A stretch of 64,000 nucleotides of DNA from Hanleya hanleyi (Eukaryota; Mollusca; Polyplacophora; Lepidopleurida; Hanleyidae), in contig JAVTVY010020524.1 of assembly GCA_036873755.1 (NCBI GenBank), forward strand, positions 17,303 to 81,302. Direction: 5' to 3'. Of this stretch, positions 13,166-26,090 are shown piece by piece (within the stretch, counting starts at the first letter, position 1; every line of letters begins with the position of its first letter). A program made the translations under genes and the position numbers. Below the pieces are notes generated by a model. The model saw only the letters and a program-made list of their open reading frames with translations, was not told where the DNA came from and did not search any database.

Positions 13166-13518
13166 CGTCATTTACATCTGACGACGATACAGCTCACCAA
13201 TCTCCAATGTACGAGTTGTCACAGCGAAACAGCTCACCAATTACCAGTATACGAGTTGTCAGAGCATTTCCATCATAGCTCTCTAGATTTGTATCTAATA
13301 CGCTTATGCCGGTGCTAGGGGCCGTGTGGTCATATCATCCAAGTTGCCACATGAACAGGTACAATAAAAGCGTACCTGAGATACAACACATATCACGAAT
13401 CGTTAGATTCTTGGTATGTGCTTTAGATAGGTTAACCAGAAGATTATTCTGTGAAGTCATGTGACGCAGTCAGTATGTCGGCACCTCTTCCCACTTCCCT
13501 TATATGTGTTGTAATTTG
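13166..13518. mobile_element. Interspersed repeat of about 355 bp, full copy
   Basis: Runs from GTCATTTACATCTGACGACG to CTTATATGTGTTGTAATT and is nearly identical to the copy inside the Polinton 2 PC4-like gene at 62,504-62,858. It has no ORF. The ends read TTACA...TGTAA, so it may be a short DNA-type non-autonomous element. An internal imperfect direct repeat (ACAGCTCACCAAT..) is present. Confidence 0.8.
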
Positions 13519-15800
13519 AAGATGAGAATGGGAGGACTGTCCTATCGTCGACTCGCTTGCGCCTCATCTTTTGATTGTGCGTAGGTTTAGCGTGCCAATG
13601 GAGTGGTATTTATACCGCCGTCAACTTTAAATATCACTTGAATTACATTATTTCTGCCGGTCGAAATGTGCATGTCCAAAATGGCGAAACCTGACCGGAA
13701 CTCGCAAGCAGCTCTCGTAAAAGTCTCACGAGAGCCCATTTAGCAGTATGCGCGAAGACGTTTCTGCGCAAGTTCCGCCTTTTTCAAACCGGAAGTTTAG
13801 AATTTCAGACGAACAATTTGCGAACAATTTGGGCTTCAAAAACAAACTTCCCTTCATCTGAGACAACCCAAATTGTTACGAATTTCCAGATCAATATCTT
13901 CTCCACATTTGGCACTGTGACCGTAAGTCCCAACTCTGCTTTGTTTTCTCGCAATCTTGCGGACAAAGCGATTTTAGCCCCCATGAGACCAAGCCAATCC
14001 AATAAGGCTGCACGCGTACGCGGCAGCCTTAAAAAAACCCCAACAAACTCGGCGACATTATTCCAATTTTCTCAAACTTTCAGACTCCAAAGGAAGCGAC
14101 GTGTGGTATGCAGACGAGAGAATACTTATTGTAACGTTATCAACCTACCGATTATCCACTGAAAGGTTTTAACATTTGACCTAACTGAAGTTTTCGGTGG
14201 TAAACTCGGTAGTTACAGATCAACCACATTCGCCCCTACAAGTAGTTTGTGCGAAGGGAGATTCTGGGCCATGATTTCATGAGCGTGCCTTGTTTATCGG
14301 GTTGAAAATGGCAAAATTATAGCATGAATGCAATAGGGATAGCTAGCTTAAAGTCCCAGCAGAGACAGAGCTATAACGCGTTATGTAAAAAGAATAACTC
14401 ACGGTACTGTCGCACTAAATTATAACAAAAAAATTCCGGTAGGCCTATACAGATTTACAGTGGAACTCCCAATAGGCTGATATCTATCAGCTTACAGTTC
14501 TCGATCACACATAGTCATCAGCTTTCAACTAAATGAATTACCTTAAAATTGTTCTTGTTGCATAAAAAGCCTATCCGTGCTCTTGCGCGCCGCTAATACA
14601 ATGGCATTTTGAGATTTGAAAACAAAATGGGTAAACGGAGAGGAAAAAGTCCACGAAATAATTTTAGTGTTTATTTGTAAACTTTCTGCATATGGGACAT
14701 TTATCAATGAAATTGAAACATTTTTCTCTAGTATAAAGTATTTCTCGTATTTCTCTAGGATATATATATCCATTTGAAAAAAATGGACAAATGATAAAGT
14801 TAAACGGAAAACAATTCATTATATATGGTCAATTCCACATAACAAAAGCAAGGGGAGACCGGGAGAAAGGGAATCAAGCTGAAAACGGAACACCTACATA
14901 ATCGAGCACCTTCAATTTCACATTCGTTATCCCATCAATTTTGAATGGATTTTTTGTGAAATGGTGCCCCACATTGACAATTTTCTTATGAACGCAAATC
15001 GTCATCGAGTTTTTGCTAGAATATTTCAAAATTTGCTGCACATTATCATAACCTTTTCGACCCGAATTGTGCCCCTTGATTGTTAAAAACACCACTTCGA
15101 TCTGGTATTCTTTTCCATAAATGCAACTTATCAGGTGAAATAGTTCACAATTTCTTTTAACACCATAAACTGATGTATGATTTCTTCGCCATGATAAGGA
15201 TGGAGCCTGCATGATGTGAATGATCCCATTACTATCACATCATTGATCAGCTAATCTGATCATTATTAACTTAGCTTCCCTTTATTGAACATAACCAGAT
15301 TTATATCCTAGGCTATTCTGCCCCATCATCTCTTTTACGAGATTTAGCCATGTTGTCTGCTGTATGTGTTTAAGGGTATATGATGGGTTCGACTGAACCG
15401 TTATTATTAATAAATAGTCTATTCTCAGTAATACGTCTCATTGTTTTGAAGTTGTTAGTTATACATGTACAGGGATGCTAATGTAAGATGTCAGAAATTT
15501 TGTTCTCCATTATGCATCCAACTAAGGCACTCATAAGGTATATTTGACTCAATGTCCGAATAGTGTATCACATCTCCCAAGTAACCAAATTGAACATGTG
15601 AACACATAATAGATTGCGACTTTGATCCACTCCAAGCTCCCAAACTTTTGTATGAATGGAAACCTGTCAATCTGTACCACAAAAGTACACCCGGATGGGT
15701 GTAGGTATTGTAGAGACATTTTCACCACGGATTCGGTAAATGTCGCGTCCATTCGGAGAAGCAAGTCAAGTGGCGCAAAAACATATGTGATCATCAACAA
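13519..15800. other. No gene seen; partly paralogous to 20,750-21,600
   Basis: About 14,040-14,800 matches 20,760-21,570 (shared GGTGGTAAACTCGGTAGTTA). None of the frames between 13,805 and 15,800 contains a recognisable domain, and the paralogous region does not keep them open. Confidence 0.5.
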
Positions 15801-16035
15801 CCAATCGTTATTTCAGTGTAAGATCAGACAAGTTGTTAAACAATTCACCGAATATATATCTAACACTGTTCCAAAGTTTTGATTAAAATTTGCAAATCCA
15901 CACTGCCTGTTACAAATATACTAACATATCGCATGTATTTATGATTCTACTCTAGCTGAAATTTACACCGGTAACTCTCTTCGCCTACACCCACCAAGGG
16001 CTGAGATTACTTACATATACCGTGACAGAACATTG

Positions 16036-18173
16036 TCAGCTACCAGTGTCAAATTTCAGAGTGCTCTGACCTGAATACCTGTACAGGCACTTAAATAATT
16101 TTTGTCCTGTAAGAGTTTTTAAGTGTCTTTTCAGATGGCCTTGTTGTGCACACCTGTATTCACAGACCGGACACTTGAATCGTTTTTCTCCAGTTTGAAT
16201 GTTCATGTGTCTAGTCAGGTGGGCTTGTTGTGTACACCTGTATTCACAGACGGGACACTTGAAGGATTTCGCTCCAGTTTGAATTTTCATGTGTCTAATC
16301 AGGTGGGATTGTTGTGTACACCTGTATTCACAGACGGGACACTTCAAGCATTTTTCTCCAGTTTGAATTTTCATGTGTCCAGTCAGGTGGTCTTGTTGTG
16401 TACACCTGTATTCACAGACGGGACACTTGAAGGATTTCGCTCCAGTTTGAATTTTCATGTGACTTGTCAGATGAGATTTATGTGTACAACTGTACTCGCA
16501 AGCCGGGCACTTAAATGGTTTCTATCCAGTATGAGTTCTCATGTGTCGAGTCAGATTACTCTGTAGAGTACAACTATACTCACATTCTGAGCACTTGTAT
16601 GGTTTCTCTCCAGTGTGGGTTCTCACGTGACCAGCCAGTCTTCCCTGTGTTATACACCTGTACTCACATTCTGAGCACTTGTATGGTTTCTCTCCAGTGT
16701 GGGTTCTCATGTGTGTAGTCAGATGTTCCTTCCGTGCACAGCTGTACTCACACAGTCGGCACTTGTAGGGTTTCTCTCCAGTGTGGGTTCTCATGTGTTG
16801 AATCAGTCTTCCCTGTGTTGTACACCTGTACTCACATTCTAAGCACTTGTTTGGTTTCTCTCCAGTGTGGGTTCTCATGTGTGTAGTCAGATGTTCCTTC
16901 CGTGCACAACTATACTCACACACTGGGCACTTGTAGGGTTTCTCTCCAGTATGGGTCCTCATGTGTTCAGTCAGATTACCCTGTTTTGTACAACTATACT
17001 CACACAGTTGGCATTTGAAGGGTTTCTCTCCAGTGTGAGTTCTCATGTGTTTTGTCAGATCACATTGTGATGTAAAACTATACTCACACAGTTGACACTT
17101 GTAGGGTTTCTCCCCAGTATGAGTTCTCATGTGTCGAGTCAGATTACTCTGTACAGTACAACTATACTCACACAGTTGGCATTTGAAGGGTTTCTCTCCA
17201 GTGTGAGTTCTCGTGTGTTTAGTCACAGCACCTTGTGATGTAAAACTATACTCACACAGTTGACACTTGTAGGGTTTCTCTCCAGTATGAGTTCTCATGT
17301 GTCGAGTCAGATTACTCTGTACAGTACAACTATACTCACACACTGGGCACTTGTAGGGGTTCTCTCCAGTATGGGTTCTCATGTGTCCAGTCAGATGACC
17401 CTGTACAGTACAACTATACTCACACACTGGGCACTTGTAGGGTTTCTCTCCAGTATGGGTTCTCATGTGTCGAGTCAGATGACCCTGTACAGTACAACTA
17501 TACTCACACACTGGGCATTTGAAGGGTTTCTCTCCAGTATGAGTTCTCGTGTGTTTAGTCAGATCATCTTGTGATTCAGAACTATACTCACACAGTTGAC
17601 ACTTGTAGGGTTTCTCTCCAGTATGAGTTCTCATGTGTCGAGTGAGATTACTCTGTCCTGTACAACTATAGCCACACACTGGGCACTTGTACGGTTTCTC
17701 TCCAGTATGAGTTCTCATGTGTCCAGTCAGACTATTCTGTACAGCTGTGCTCACACACTGGGCACTTGTACGGTTTCTCTGTACAACTGTACTCACAAGC
17801 TCGACACTTGTAGGGTTTCCCTCGAGTGTGAATTCTCATGTGTCGAGTCAGATTACCATGTATTGTAAATCTGTACATACATACTGTGCACCTGTAGGCT
17901 TTCTCTCCATTGTGGGTTCTCATGTGTTGAGTCAGACTACCCTGTCTTGTACAACTGAACTCACACACCCGACACTTGTAAGATTTCCCTCCAGTATGAA
18001 TTCTCATGTGTCGAGTCAGATTACTGTCCAGTACAACTATACTCACACACTGGGCACTTGTATGGTTTTTCTCCAGTATGAGTTATCATGTGTTCAGTCA
18101 GTCTACCTTGTCTTGTACAACTGTATTCACATACTGAGCACACGTAGGAGTTTTCTTCGGTACGAGTCGCCAT
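16036..18173 (-). pseudogene. C2H2 zinc-finger gene, copy 2 (two frameshifts and one nonsense codon)
   Basis: Paralogue of copy 1. The start ATG at 18,171-18,173 gives MATRTEENSYVCSVCEYSC, a finger right at the N terminus. The frame stops in finger 2, continues in another frame (18,046-17,732), then shifts again into 17,796-16,522, which holds about 14 fingers with TGEKPYKC linkers. That frame ends at a TAG (16,522-16,524) replacing the GAG of a TGEKP linker. The next codons continue in the same frame into 16,458-16,036, which has four more fingers with KIQTGAK/KIQTGEK linkers and a degenerate last finger. The whole would be about 22 fingers. It is probably nonfunctional as read, unless sequence errors explain the breaks. 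The fingers keep all Cys/His ligands in most units, so decay is recent. Confidence 0.8.
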
Positions 18174-19389
18174 ATTACTTTCAAGATGTCGACACTACAT
18201 ACAGCTGTAGTCGAAAACTGGGTATTTGAAGGGTGTTCTAGATGATCAGTGATGGTTGTGTACAATAGAGGGGGCTCTCTGCAGTACGGGCTGTCATCTG
18301 TTCGATCATTTGTCCAATCAGCGTGGTCTATGTATTCTGAAATCATATAAAACAATTTTAGCATTCCCAGTTCCCTGAAGTTTACCACAAGCTGAAGAGT
18401 AGACCATTCTGCAATGTGGCTAAATGCAGACACCCTGAGGGGAATAATCGATTCTCTCCTGTGAAGGTTGACCGTTTTTGGTAACGGCCTGTTCACGTAC
18501 ATCACGTTCAACTTTACCTCTAAGTTCACACGACAGTCGAGTAAGCAGTGTCAGAGAAAACCCGATTAAGCTTTACTCAGTGAAATGATTTTAGACTCAC
18601 TCATGTCAACAAAACTATAACATACATATAATTGAAACTTGTAATCAAAATTATATTTAATATTCATCGTGATTCAACAATTTCGGAATATCAATCAGAA
18701 TCGAGCCTAGTAAGTGCGTCCACATTTTTTAACAATGTCGAGTTTCTTTGTATAAGTATTACTTATTGACCACGGTCGCCATTTTGAACAAGACTACTGG
18801 ATTGCCCTCGTCACTCCAGTCCGACACGATAATGACATCACCGATCAGCCGAATATTTCCCGCATAGATCTAGGTTATAATTGTCCTCAAATTATATCCC
18901 TGATTGCATCGAAATCTCTTACAGATTCTTGTAATCACGGGGTACTCGCAGTGTGCACGATTTATGTTAATTAATCACAAAGGCTTTCAGCTAGAATTTT
19001 AAAACAGGGCGTCTCAATTCCTTATTATTCAGGGTGTCACCGGGAGTCTTAATCCTATCTCCACCAAGTTACATTTCGCCACTTCACAGAGTTTCATTTG
19101 AATAGCGATTTTCAAAGACCTCGAGATTTATTGCTAGTTATAATCCAGAGACACCGCGTTAAGCAGTACATCTAGGTTAGGTGTGCCTTACAAATGAACT
19201 GATAAGGGTGTGCCTTGCTCTTGTCAAATTACCAAGTATATGTAACATTGGATCATGACCCTAGTTACCTGTAAGCCTGTGTAAAGAATTCACCGCACAA
19301 CACAGTTATTCTCCACACCAATGCAACCAGTCCAGTTTGTGACACAAATCAATAAGATTCTGGGAATCACATGTATTCCATTAAATTTG
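18174..19389. repeat. Upstream region of zinc-finger copy 2, duplicated
   Basis: Collinear with 8,133-9,350, including the GACCACGGTCGCCATTTTGAA block. No independent gene is seen. Confidence 0.8.
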
Positions 19390-19665
19390 AACTCAACATA
19401 CAATACAGATAGGCTAGATTATATAACATACAATACAGATAGGGTAGATTATATAACATACAATACAGACAGGCTAGATTATATAACATACAATACAGAT
19501 AGGCTAGATTATATAACATACAATACAGATAGGCTAGATTATATATCATACAATACAGATAGGATAGATTATATAACATACAATAGAGATAGGCTAGATT
19601 ATATAACATACAATACAGATAGGCTAGATTATATAACATACAATACAGATAGGCTAGATTATAAG
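19390..19665. repeat. 30-bp minisatellite, about 9 units
   Basis: Units of CATACAATACAGATAGGCTA followed by GATTATATAA, with single-base variants (GGGTAG, GATAG, ATAGAG). Because 30 is a multiple of three, both strands remain open and give repetitive pseudo-peptides. It is absent from the paralogous position near 9,360, so it expanded after the duplication. Confidence 0.95.
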
Positions 19666-22600
19666 CTTTGGGATGGTGTGATATTGACTATTCACCTTTT
19701 GATCTAAAGTAAATAGGCTTAGAACTTCGGAATCGAATGAACCACATAGCTTTGAAGTTTTGGGAAGATTGGTTGATAATAACTATAGATGTGGGCAGCT
19801 TGGAGAGTAATGACCTTGGCATTTGATCTAAAAATAAATAGATCTATTGGAATCAGATAGTTAGCACTCCAGTAAAGTTTTACGATGTTTGGTAAATCAT
19901 TAGCTGAAGATGTATTCCAGATGAGGTTAAATTCATGCAGTTCCCGGGTGCTGTGACCTTGACCTTTGACTTACTGACCCTTGCATTAATAGCGTGATAG
20001 ATATTGGCACAATACATCTTCTGTAAAACTTTTGAACTGAATTGACTAAGTTCTTCTTAAGATATCATGCTAACATGGCTAACAAGAATTTGTGACGCAC
20101 ACACACACAGAGGTCGCGATTCTATATCAACTGATTAGGCTGTAGGAGGGGGATAATAATTGGTTTCATTGTCATTATATCGGCAAAACAATCTATGAAA
20201 TTTTGAGAAAGTTGTTGAATAATATAGAGTACAGACAAGTTATTGGACTCGACCTCCAATAAACTACTGTCAGTTTCGAAAGGATATTAGCTAAAAAAGA
20301 AAGTCTCTTCAAGCTCACATCCAGATGTTTTCTAAATCAGAATTCGATATACACACTGGATAGTTTTATATTCAGTTTCTAGGTTCTGTGACCTTGACCT
20401 ACTGACCTCAAAATATATCAATATCAAGATAACTATTTTGTCAATATATCTTCAGTGAAAATTTGGAGTTGATTGACTGGACGCTATTGGGGTTCATGTG
20501 GAACAAGAAATTTGTGACACGCACACATACACACACAGACGGACAGCAATTGCGGGAGATAATGAGGAAAGTTACAGTTAGTACGACAAAAACGGATCAC
20601 CAACAGTAGCGGATCACCTATTTGTCCAAACTTGAACCATTGCATATATATTTCTTGGAAATTTTCATAAACAGAGCCGTCTATTTGTTTCGAGCTGCCA
20701 AAAGAGAATAAAATAAAATAAAATATAAATTAAAGGGAAAGAAAAAGAAGAAAACTGGGCGACATTTATTATTCCAAGTTTCTCAAACTTTCCGACTCTG
20801 AGGAAGCGACATACGTTGGCAAGTTTGAAATGAAACATTTGTATTCATTTGAACCAACTGAATTTGTCGGTGGTAAACTCGGTAGTTACAGATCAACCAC
20901 TTTCGCCCATACAAGTAGGCTTAGTTTAGTGTGAAGGGGAGATAATCGAGATGCGGGCCTTCTTTATCGAGTTGAACACGCTAAATTATAGCATGAGTGC
21001 ACACTATGCTGAATAGATTAGAGTTCCAGCAGAAACAGAACTATAACGCTTCATGTAAAAAGAATAACTTCATGACTTACTGTACTGTTGCTCTATGTTG
21101 TTGTTGTTGTTTATCTGTATATGCACTGAACTGTGACAAAAAAAATCCGGTGTATATATATAAATTAAATGAAATTAACTTCGAACAGGCTGATATCTAT
21201 CATCTCATAGATCTCCATCACACAGTCATCAGCTTTCAACTAAATGAATTACCTTCCAGATCTCACTCAATATTGGCATTGCCTACGAGGAGAATAGAGA
21301 AATTTTGCTGCAACCCCAAATCGCATAAAAAGCCTATCCGCACTCTTGCGCGCCACTAATACAAGGGCATTATAAGATTTGAAAACCAAATGCGTAAACG
21401 AAGAGGAAAAAGTCCACGAAATAATTTGTGTTTATTTGTAAAGTTTCTGCATATCGGGCATTTATAAATGAAAATTGAAACATTTTTCTCTAATATAAAT
21501 TGATAAATTGGGTAAATTTAAAAAGAATGGACAAATGATAACGTTAAACGGGAAGACAATTCACCATATATATGGTCAATTCCACATAACTCTAGGTAGG
21601 CCTACTTAATCTCTAAATTCTTAAGCTCCAATTACCGTGATAACTCTGAAACAGTTGTGTAGTAGGTACCCTGCGCTGTTAAGAGCAACAACAAAACGTA
21701 CTAAACAATTGACTTCATGCTCAGTGGCGCCCCCTACAGTCTGCAATAATTTCACTAACAGGTGGCCAATTTCAATATATTTTGAATTCATGAGAAATAA
21801 TACCCCAGATACTTGGGGTCAAACGTTTGTTGTTATAATTTATCATACAAATGACCAGTCTTCTCATAGTTATCAAAAGAATTTCGTAATTATTAATTTT
21901 GAATTGCATAATATGACTTAGACATCTGAAAATATTGCTGTTGCGCCCGTGACGTTTTTTCTATAATTATTGATAAGCAACCAAAGAAATGTATTGCAAA
22001 ATTTTATGTTGACTCTTTTTTATTTTTAGTTGATAATCCCCAATGATATTATCCAGGAAACAATTCTCTGTTGTTTAATTAACCTGGTTAATTAGTGTCA
22101 CGGGCTAGAGTTTATGTTGTCACCGGCGCTACATCTGCGAGTGTAGCACCCGTGATGATATTTCATGCAAAGTAGTTCAACCAGAAAAGCACTACGTAAC
22201 TTCAATTTTGCAACACTGGATTTATTGGGGGCGGAAGATTTGTCACAAGCCAAATTTAGGTCAAGGTCAAAGGGTGTAAGGCCACTATGATCCCAAAATG
22301 AGGAAATTGTTCAAAGTCACATTTTTTTTTTTTTAATTTTTGTGTCATTACTTACATTAAGGGAAGATTATATGTCAGGTATTGGTACCAAAATTTAGTT
22401 CAATGTCAGAAGTGAAGGTCTCCAGAAAACCGGAAATCATTAAAAATCAGACAGGATAGTCATGAAAAATGAAAAGAAAGACATATCCTCGATCGAACAA
22501 CATCAGGTTCTAAGACAGTTGGAATATCCCTCATTGAACGTTCGCAGTCACATTATCATGATTATTTTCAAAACAGACCCATCACAAATTGATTAACTTA

Positions 22601-22834
22601 CCCTACAAGAGCAGTTCTATTACTTCACTCTGCATTCTAGTGTGTCTCAGGGTAGCCTATCAATTACTATCGTTCCTCGAGTGGATTTATTTATGTCAAA
22701 TCGATGGTCAGTCATGTTTTGATAATGTACATGTAAAACTCTTCTACTGAATTATAGTTTATGATAAAAGTTTAAACTCTGACTAGTAAATCAGAATAAG
22801 TTTAGGTATACACGATAGATATCTCATTTTTGGT
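19666..22834. other. No gene seen; partly paralogous to copy 1 upstream region
   Basis: 19,700-20,750 continues the duplicated upstream region (GGTTCTGTGACCTTGACCTA type sequence) and 20,760-21,570 matches 14,040-14,800. From about 21,600 to 22,834 I see no coding or RNA signal. The frame at 20,997-21,359 is not conserved in the paralogue. Confidence 0.5.
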
Positions 22835-23330
22835 CATTCCTGTGACAATGTATATATACACAGTATATATCCCCCTTTTGTTCATTTCTGTGACAATGTA
22901 TATATACACAGTATATATCCCTTTTTGGTCATTTCTGTGACAATGTATATATATACTGTAGATATCCCCTTTTTGGTCATTTCTGTGACAATGTATATAT
23001 ACACAGTAGATATCCCCTTTTTGGTCATTTCTGTGACAATGTATATATACACAGTAGATATCCCCTTTTTGGTCATTTCTGTGACAATGTATATATACAC
23101 AGTAGATATCCCCATTTTGGTTATTTCTGTGACAATGTATATATACACAGTAGATATCCCCTTTTTGGTCATTTCTGTGACAATGTATATATACACAGTA
23201 GATATCCCCTTTTTGGTCATTTCTGTGACAATGTATATATACACAGTAGATATCCCCTTTTTAGTCATTTCTGTGACAATGTATATATACACAGTAGATA
23301 TCCCTTTTTTTGGTCATTTCTGTGACCATG
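22835..23330. repeat. 48-bp minisatellite, about 10 units
   Basis: Unit GTATATATACACAGTAGATA followed by TCCCCTTTTTGGTCATTTCTGTGACAAT. The length is a multiple of three, so long repetitive frames exist on both strands; these are artefacts. Units are nearly identical in the centre and diverge at the edges, as expected for unequal exchange. Confidence 0.95.
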
Positions 23331-23490
23331 CAATTTTCTAATTACCCAAAGGAGAAATCTAACCTCTGTTCACAATTTACGGTTTTAAAATAGTTCTGTT
23401 CAAATTCTGGGCAGTTTACTGACCAAGAATGTGCTTGAATGTAGCGCCCGTGACAATGGAATTGACCATATATTTTTTAAGGGGAATACT

Positions 23491-23767
23491 TCACCGGTTT
23501 CTCTCCAGTATGAGTTGTCTGGTCAGATTTCTCTTTAATGTACACCTGTACTCACGCACTGGACACTTGAACGGTTTCTCTCCAGTGTGTTTTCTATTAT
23601 GTTCAGTCAGACTATCCGGTGTTGTACACCTGTACTCACGCACTCGACTATTGTAGGGTTTCTCTCCAGCATGAGTTTTCTTGTGTCTGGTCAGAATACC
23701 CAGGTCTTGTACAACTGTACTCACACACTGGGCACTTGTATGGTTTCACTTCAGTACGAGTCGCCAT
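23491..23767 (-). pseudogene. C2H2 zinc-finger gene, copy 3 (remnant)
   Basis: The start ATG at 23,765-23,767 gives MATRTEVKPYKCPVCEYSC and is frameshifted after one finger. The frame at 23,724-23,491 holds three degraded fingers in which zinc-binding Cys are replaced (CPVREYRC, SRVREYRC). No 3' array remains. This is a clear pseudogene of the same family as copies 1 and 2. Confidence 0.85.
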
Positions 23768-23847
23768 GTTACTATCAAGTTATCGATTGTGCTGCCGTTA
23801 TCAAATACCAGGTTCTTGAAGCATGTCCTAAATGATGAGTGATGGTT

Positions 23848-24597
23848 ACAATACAATACAATACAAACTTTATTTATACTCAGAACTACAATATTTGCAA
23901 CGCTAGCTCTACCGAGCTAATATATCTGAGGTTAAATAACAGTAAAAATAAATTAAAAATAACGATGAAGGTAAAAAACTCAGTAGCATAATAAAACTTA
24001 GATTTTGCAGAAGTGGCATTTGCATGCATCACCCGTCCACGTTTTTATTAACCTCCTGAAAACCTTAATGTCAGTTGTTTCCCGGAGCTGATCTTGTAGT
24101 CCGTTCCATATTTGGGCACCGAAGGTTTTGAAGGAGTGTAACCCAGAAGTTACAGTTCTGACATGCTGCCTAGTAACAGTGTTTTTTTGCCTTAGATTAT
24201 ACCGGCAGTTTTTCTTTTCGAACATATCGTTCAGATAAGGTGGGTTCAGCCCATTCAGACATTTAAAAACCTCGATGGCAATTTTCTGCAATCTAGCCAC
24301 CTCGAGACTTGGCAGATTTGCTTTCCTGAGCAAGGCTTCATAAGACAAATGGTTAGTCTTATATATAAATTGTAGAGCTCTATGCTGTAGCTTTTCTAAC
24401 TTTTTAGTGTTTACAGCTCCACAGTGATGCCAAACTACAGGGCAATAACCACTTGTTTGCCTTACCTGGTGCACAATTTCAGATTTACTTTTCCCCTCAA
24501 CTAAGACAGAGTTATCGTCGGCATAATTAAAAAACTTTCCAAGTTTAATACAATTATAAATGTCATTAATAAAAATGTTAAAAATTGTTGTGTACAA
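23848..24597 (-). mobile_element. 5'-truncated LINE with C-terminal RT remnant
   Basis: The minus-strand frame 24,597-23,998 encodes a reverse-transcriptase palm fragment with the YADD box (FFNYADDNSVLV). It jumps by internal deletion to the typical LINE C-terminal region (KLEKLQHRALQFIYK, then WNGLQDQLRE). The 3' end is an (ATACA)n-like tail at 23,848-23,866. The insertion lies between GTGATGGTT and GTGTACAA; the paralogous empty sequence is at about 18,248. Jockey/CR1-like clade is a guess. Confidence 0.85.
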
Positions 24598-24599
24598 TC

Positions 24600-25427
24600 G
24601 AGGGGGATCTCTTCAATATGGGCGATCAGCAGTTCCTCTATTTGACTAATCAACGTGATATATGCATTCTGAAATCATATAACATAATTTCAGCATTCTT
24701 ATTTGCGATAAGTTTACCACACTATGAACGGAAGAACGACGTTTTCCGATGTTGCTAAATGCAGAAACTCTTTTGTGGACAATTGGATCTCCCCCGTGTG
24801 AAGTTCTGAATAATGGATCATGCCCCCCCCCCCGCTGTGTAAGTTGACGTGTTGGGTGTACACATACATCAAGTTCAACTGTACCCCAAAGTTCACCCGA
24901 CAGTCGAGTAAGACGCGTCAGAGATAACCCAATTGAGCTTCACGTAGTGGAACGATTTTAGATTCACTCGTGCCAACAAAACTAGAACCGGAACAACATA
25001 TACACTAAGAAACTTGTACTCAAAGTTATATTTAATATTCATTTTGATTCGAAGATTTCGCAATATCAATCAGGATCGAGCCTAGTATTTGTGCGTCCAC
25101 TCTTTTGTACAATGTCGAGTTTCTTTGAAATTGTTACGTGTTGACCACGGTCGCCATTTTGAACTCGACCACTGGATCACTCTCGTCATCCCAGTCCGTC
25201 ACGATAATGATGTCAATATTCCCCAAATTGTATTCCTGGTTGTATCGAAACGTCTTATAGATTCCTGTAATCACGAGCAGTGTGTTCGATTTATGTTAAT
25301 GAATTGCAAAAGTTTCTAGACTCTCAATCCCTTATTTTTCATGGTGTTACAGGGAGTCTCAACCCTATCTCGACGAAGTTAAATTTGGTAATTGTACGGA
25401 GTTTCACTTGAAATAGCGAATTTCGGG
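24600..25427. repeat. Upstream region of zinc-finger copy 3
   Basis: Matches 8,200-9,110 and 18,260-19,110. Collinearity stops at about 25,427 after GAAATAGCGAATTTC. No gene is seen. Confidence 0.75.
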
Positions 25428-26090
25428 ACTGCTCGGAACGCTGTTAATCCTTGGCAGCCGGGACTGGCCGTATACCAGGGGATTTGCGCGACATCCGGCT
25501 ATCTCAGAACCGAACTGGGATTGCCCGAAGCTAGAATTCCGGAGCGGTCCGAAGCGGAAAGCTCGTGCACTTTATCCACTCGAGGGTTGGGTTTTGTTGA
25601 GACAAGACACGTTATGTTTCGGGTGGTTGGCGGGACGATTTCATCGGGGGGGTATTTTAAGTGAACATTGATTTGAGTGTTGCCAGGAGGGGCACACTAC
25701 TTCAGAAGCCGAGAGCTCATCGTACACGAGTATATATAAATCATGGCCATTACGGCCATTTCTTTTCCGTAGGGTTTTCTTCGATTTTGTCTCGAATTTT
25801 CCTTTTTATACGTCATTGCAAAAGAAAAAAATTGCTACAACTTCGATGGGAATCCAGTTGATGTCTTGAAAATACAAATAAAACCGGGATTAATTGGTTT
25901 CTTCGGAAATGAAACAAGAAAAATAGAAAATTGATAGAAAACGGCGAAGGCCCTGATGGGTCACAGTACGAAACCGAGAACAGACCGGGAACAATTCTTC
26001 AACGTCCTCGCGAGCGAGTGTATCTATCGATAAACGATACAGATTGGCCTGGAGATGTGAATGACAGCTCGCGGCCTATCGGCTTTTCAT
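25428..26090. other. GC-richer segment of unknown nature
   Basis: 25,428-25,660 is clearly more GC-rich than its surroundings and carries a 90-codon frame ending at 25,664 with no domain I recognise. It starts exactly where homology to the zinc-finger upstream region ends and leads into the satellite array. It could be the left part of a composite repeat. Confidence 0.35.

Noticed and set aside
19390..19665. CRISPR-like regularly spaced repeats, or a repetitive protein (YNTDRLDYIT)n
   Set aside because: Units are head-to-tail 30-bp copies with no spacers. Both strands are open because the unit is a multiple of three. It is a minisatellite.
22882..23341. 136-138 aa repetitive ORFs on both strands
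   Set aside because: Product of a 48-bp minisatellite that stays open in all copies on both strands; there is no start context or homology.
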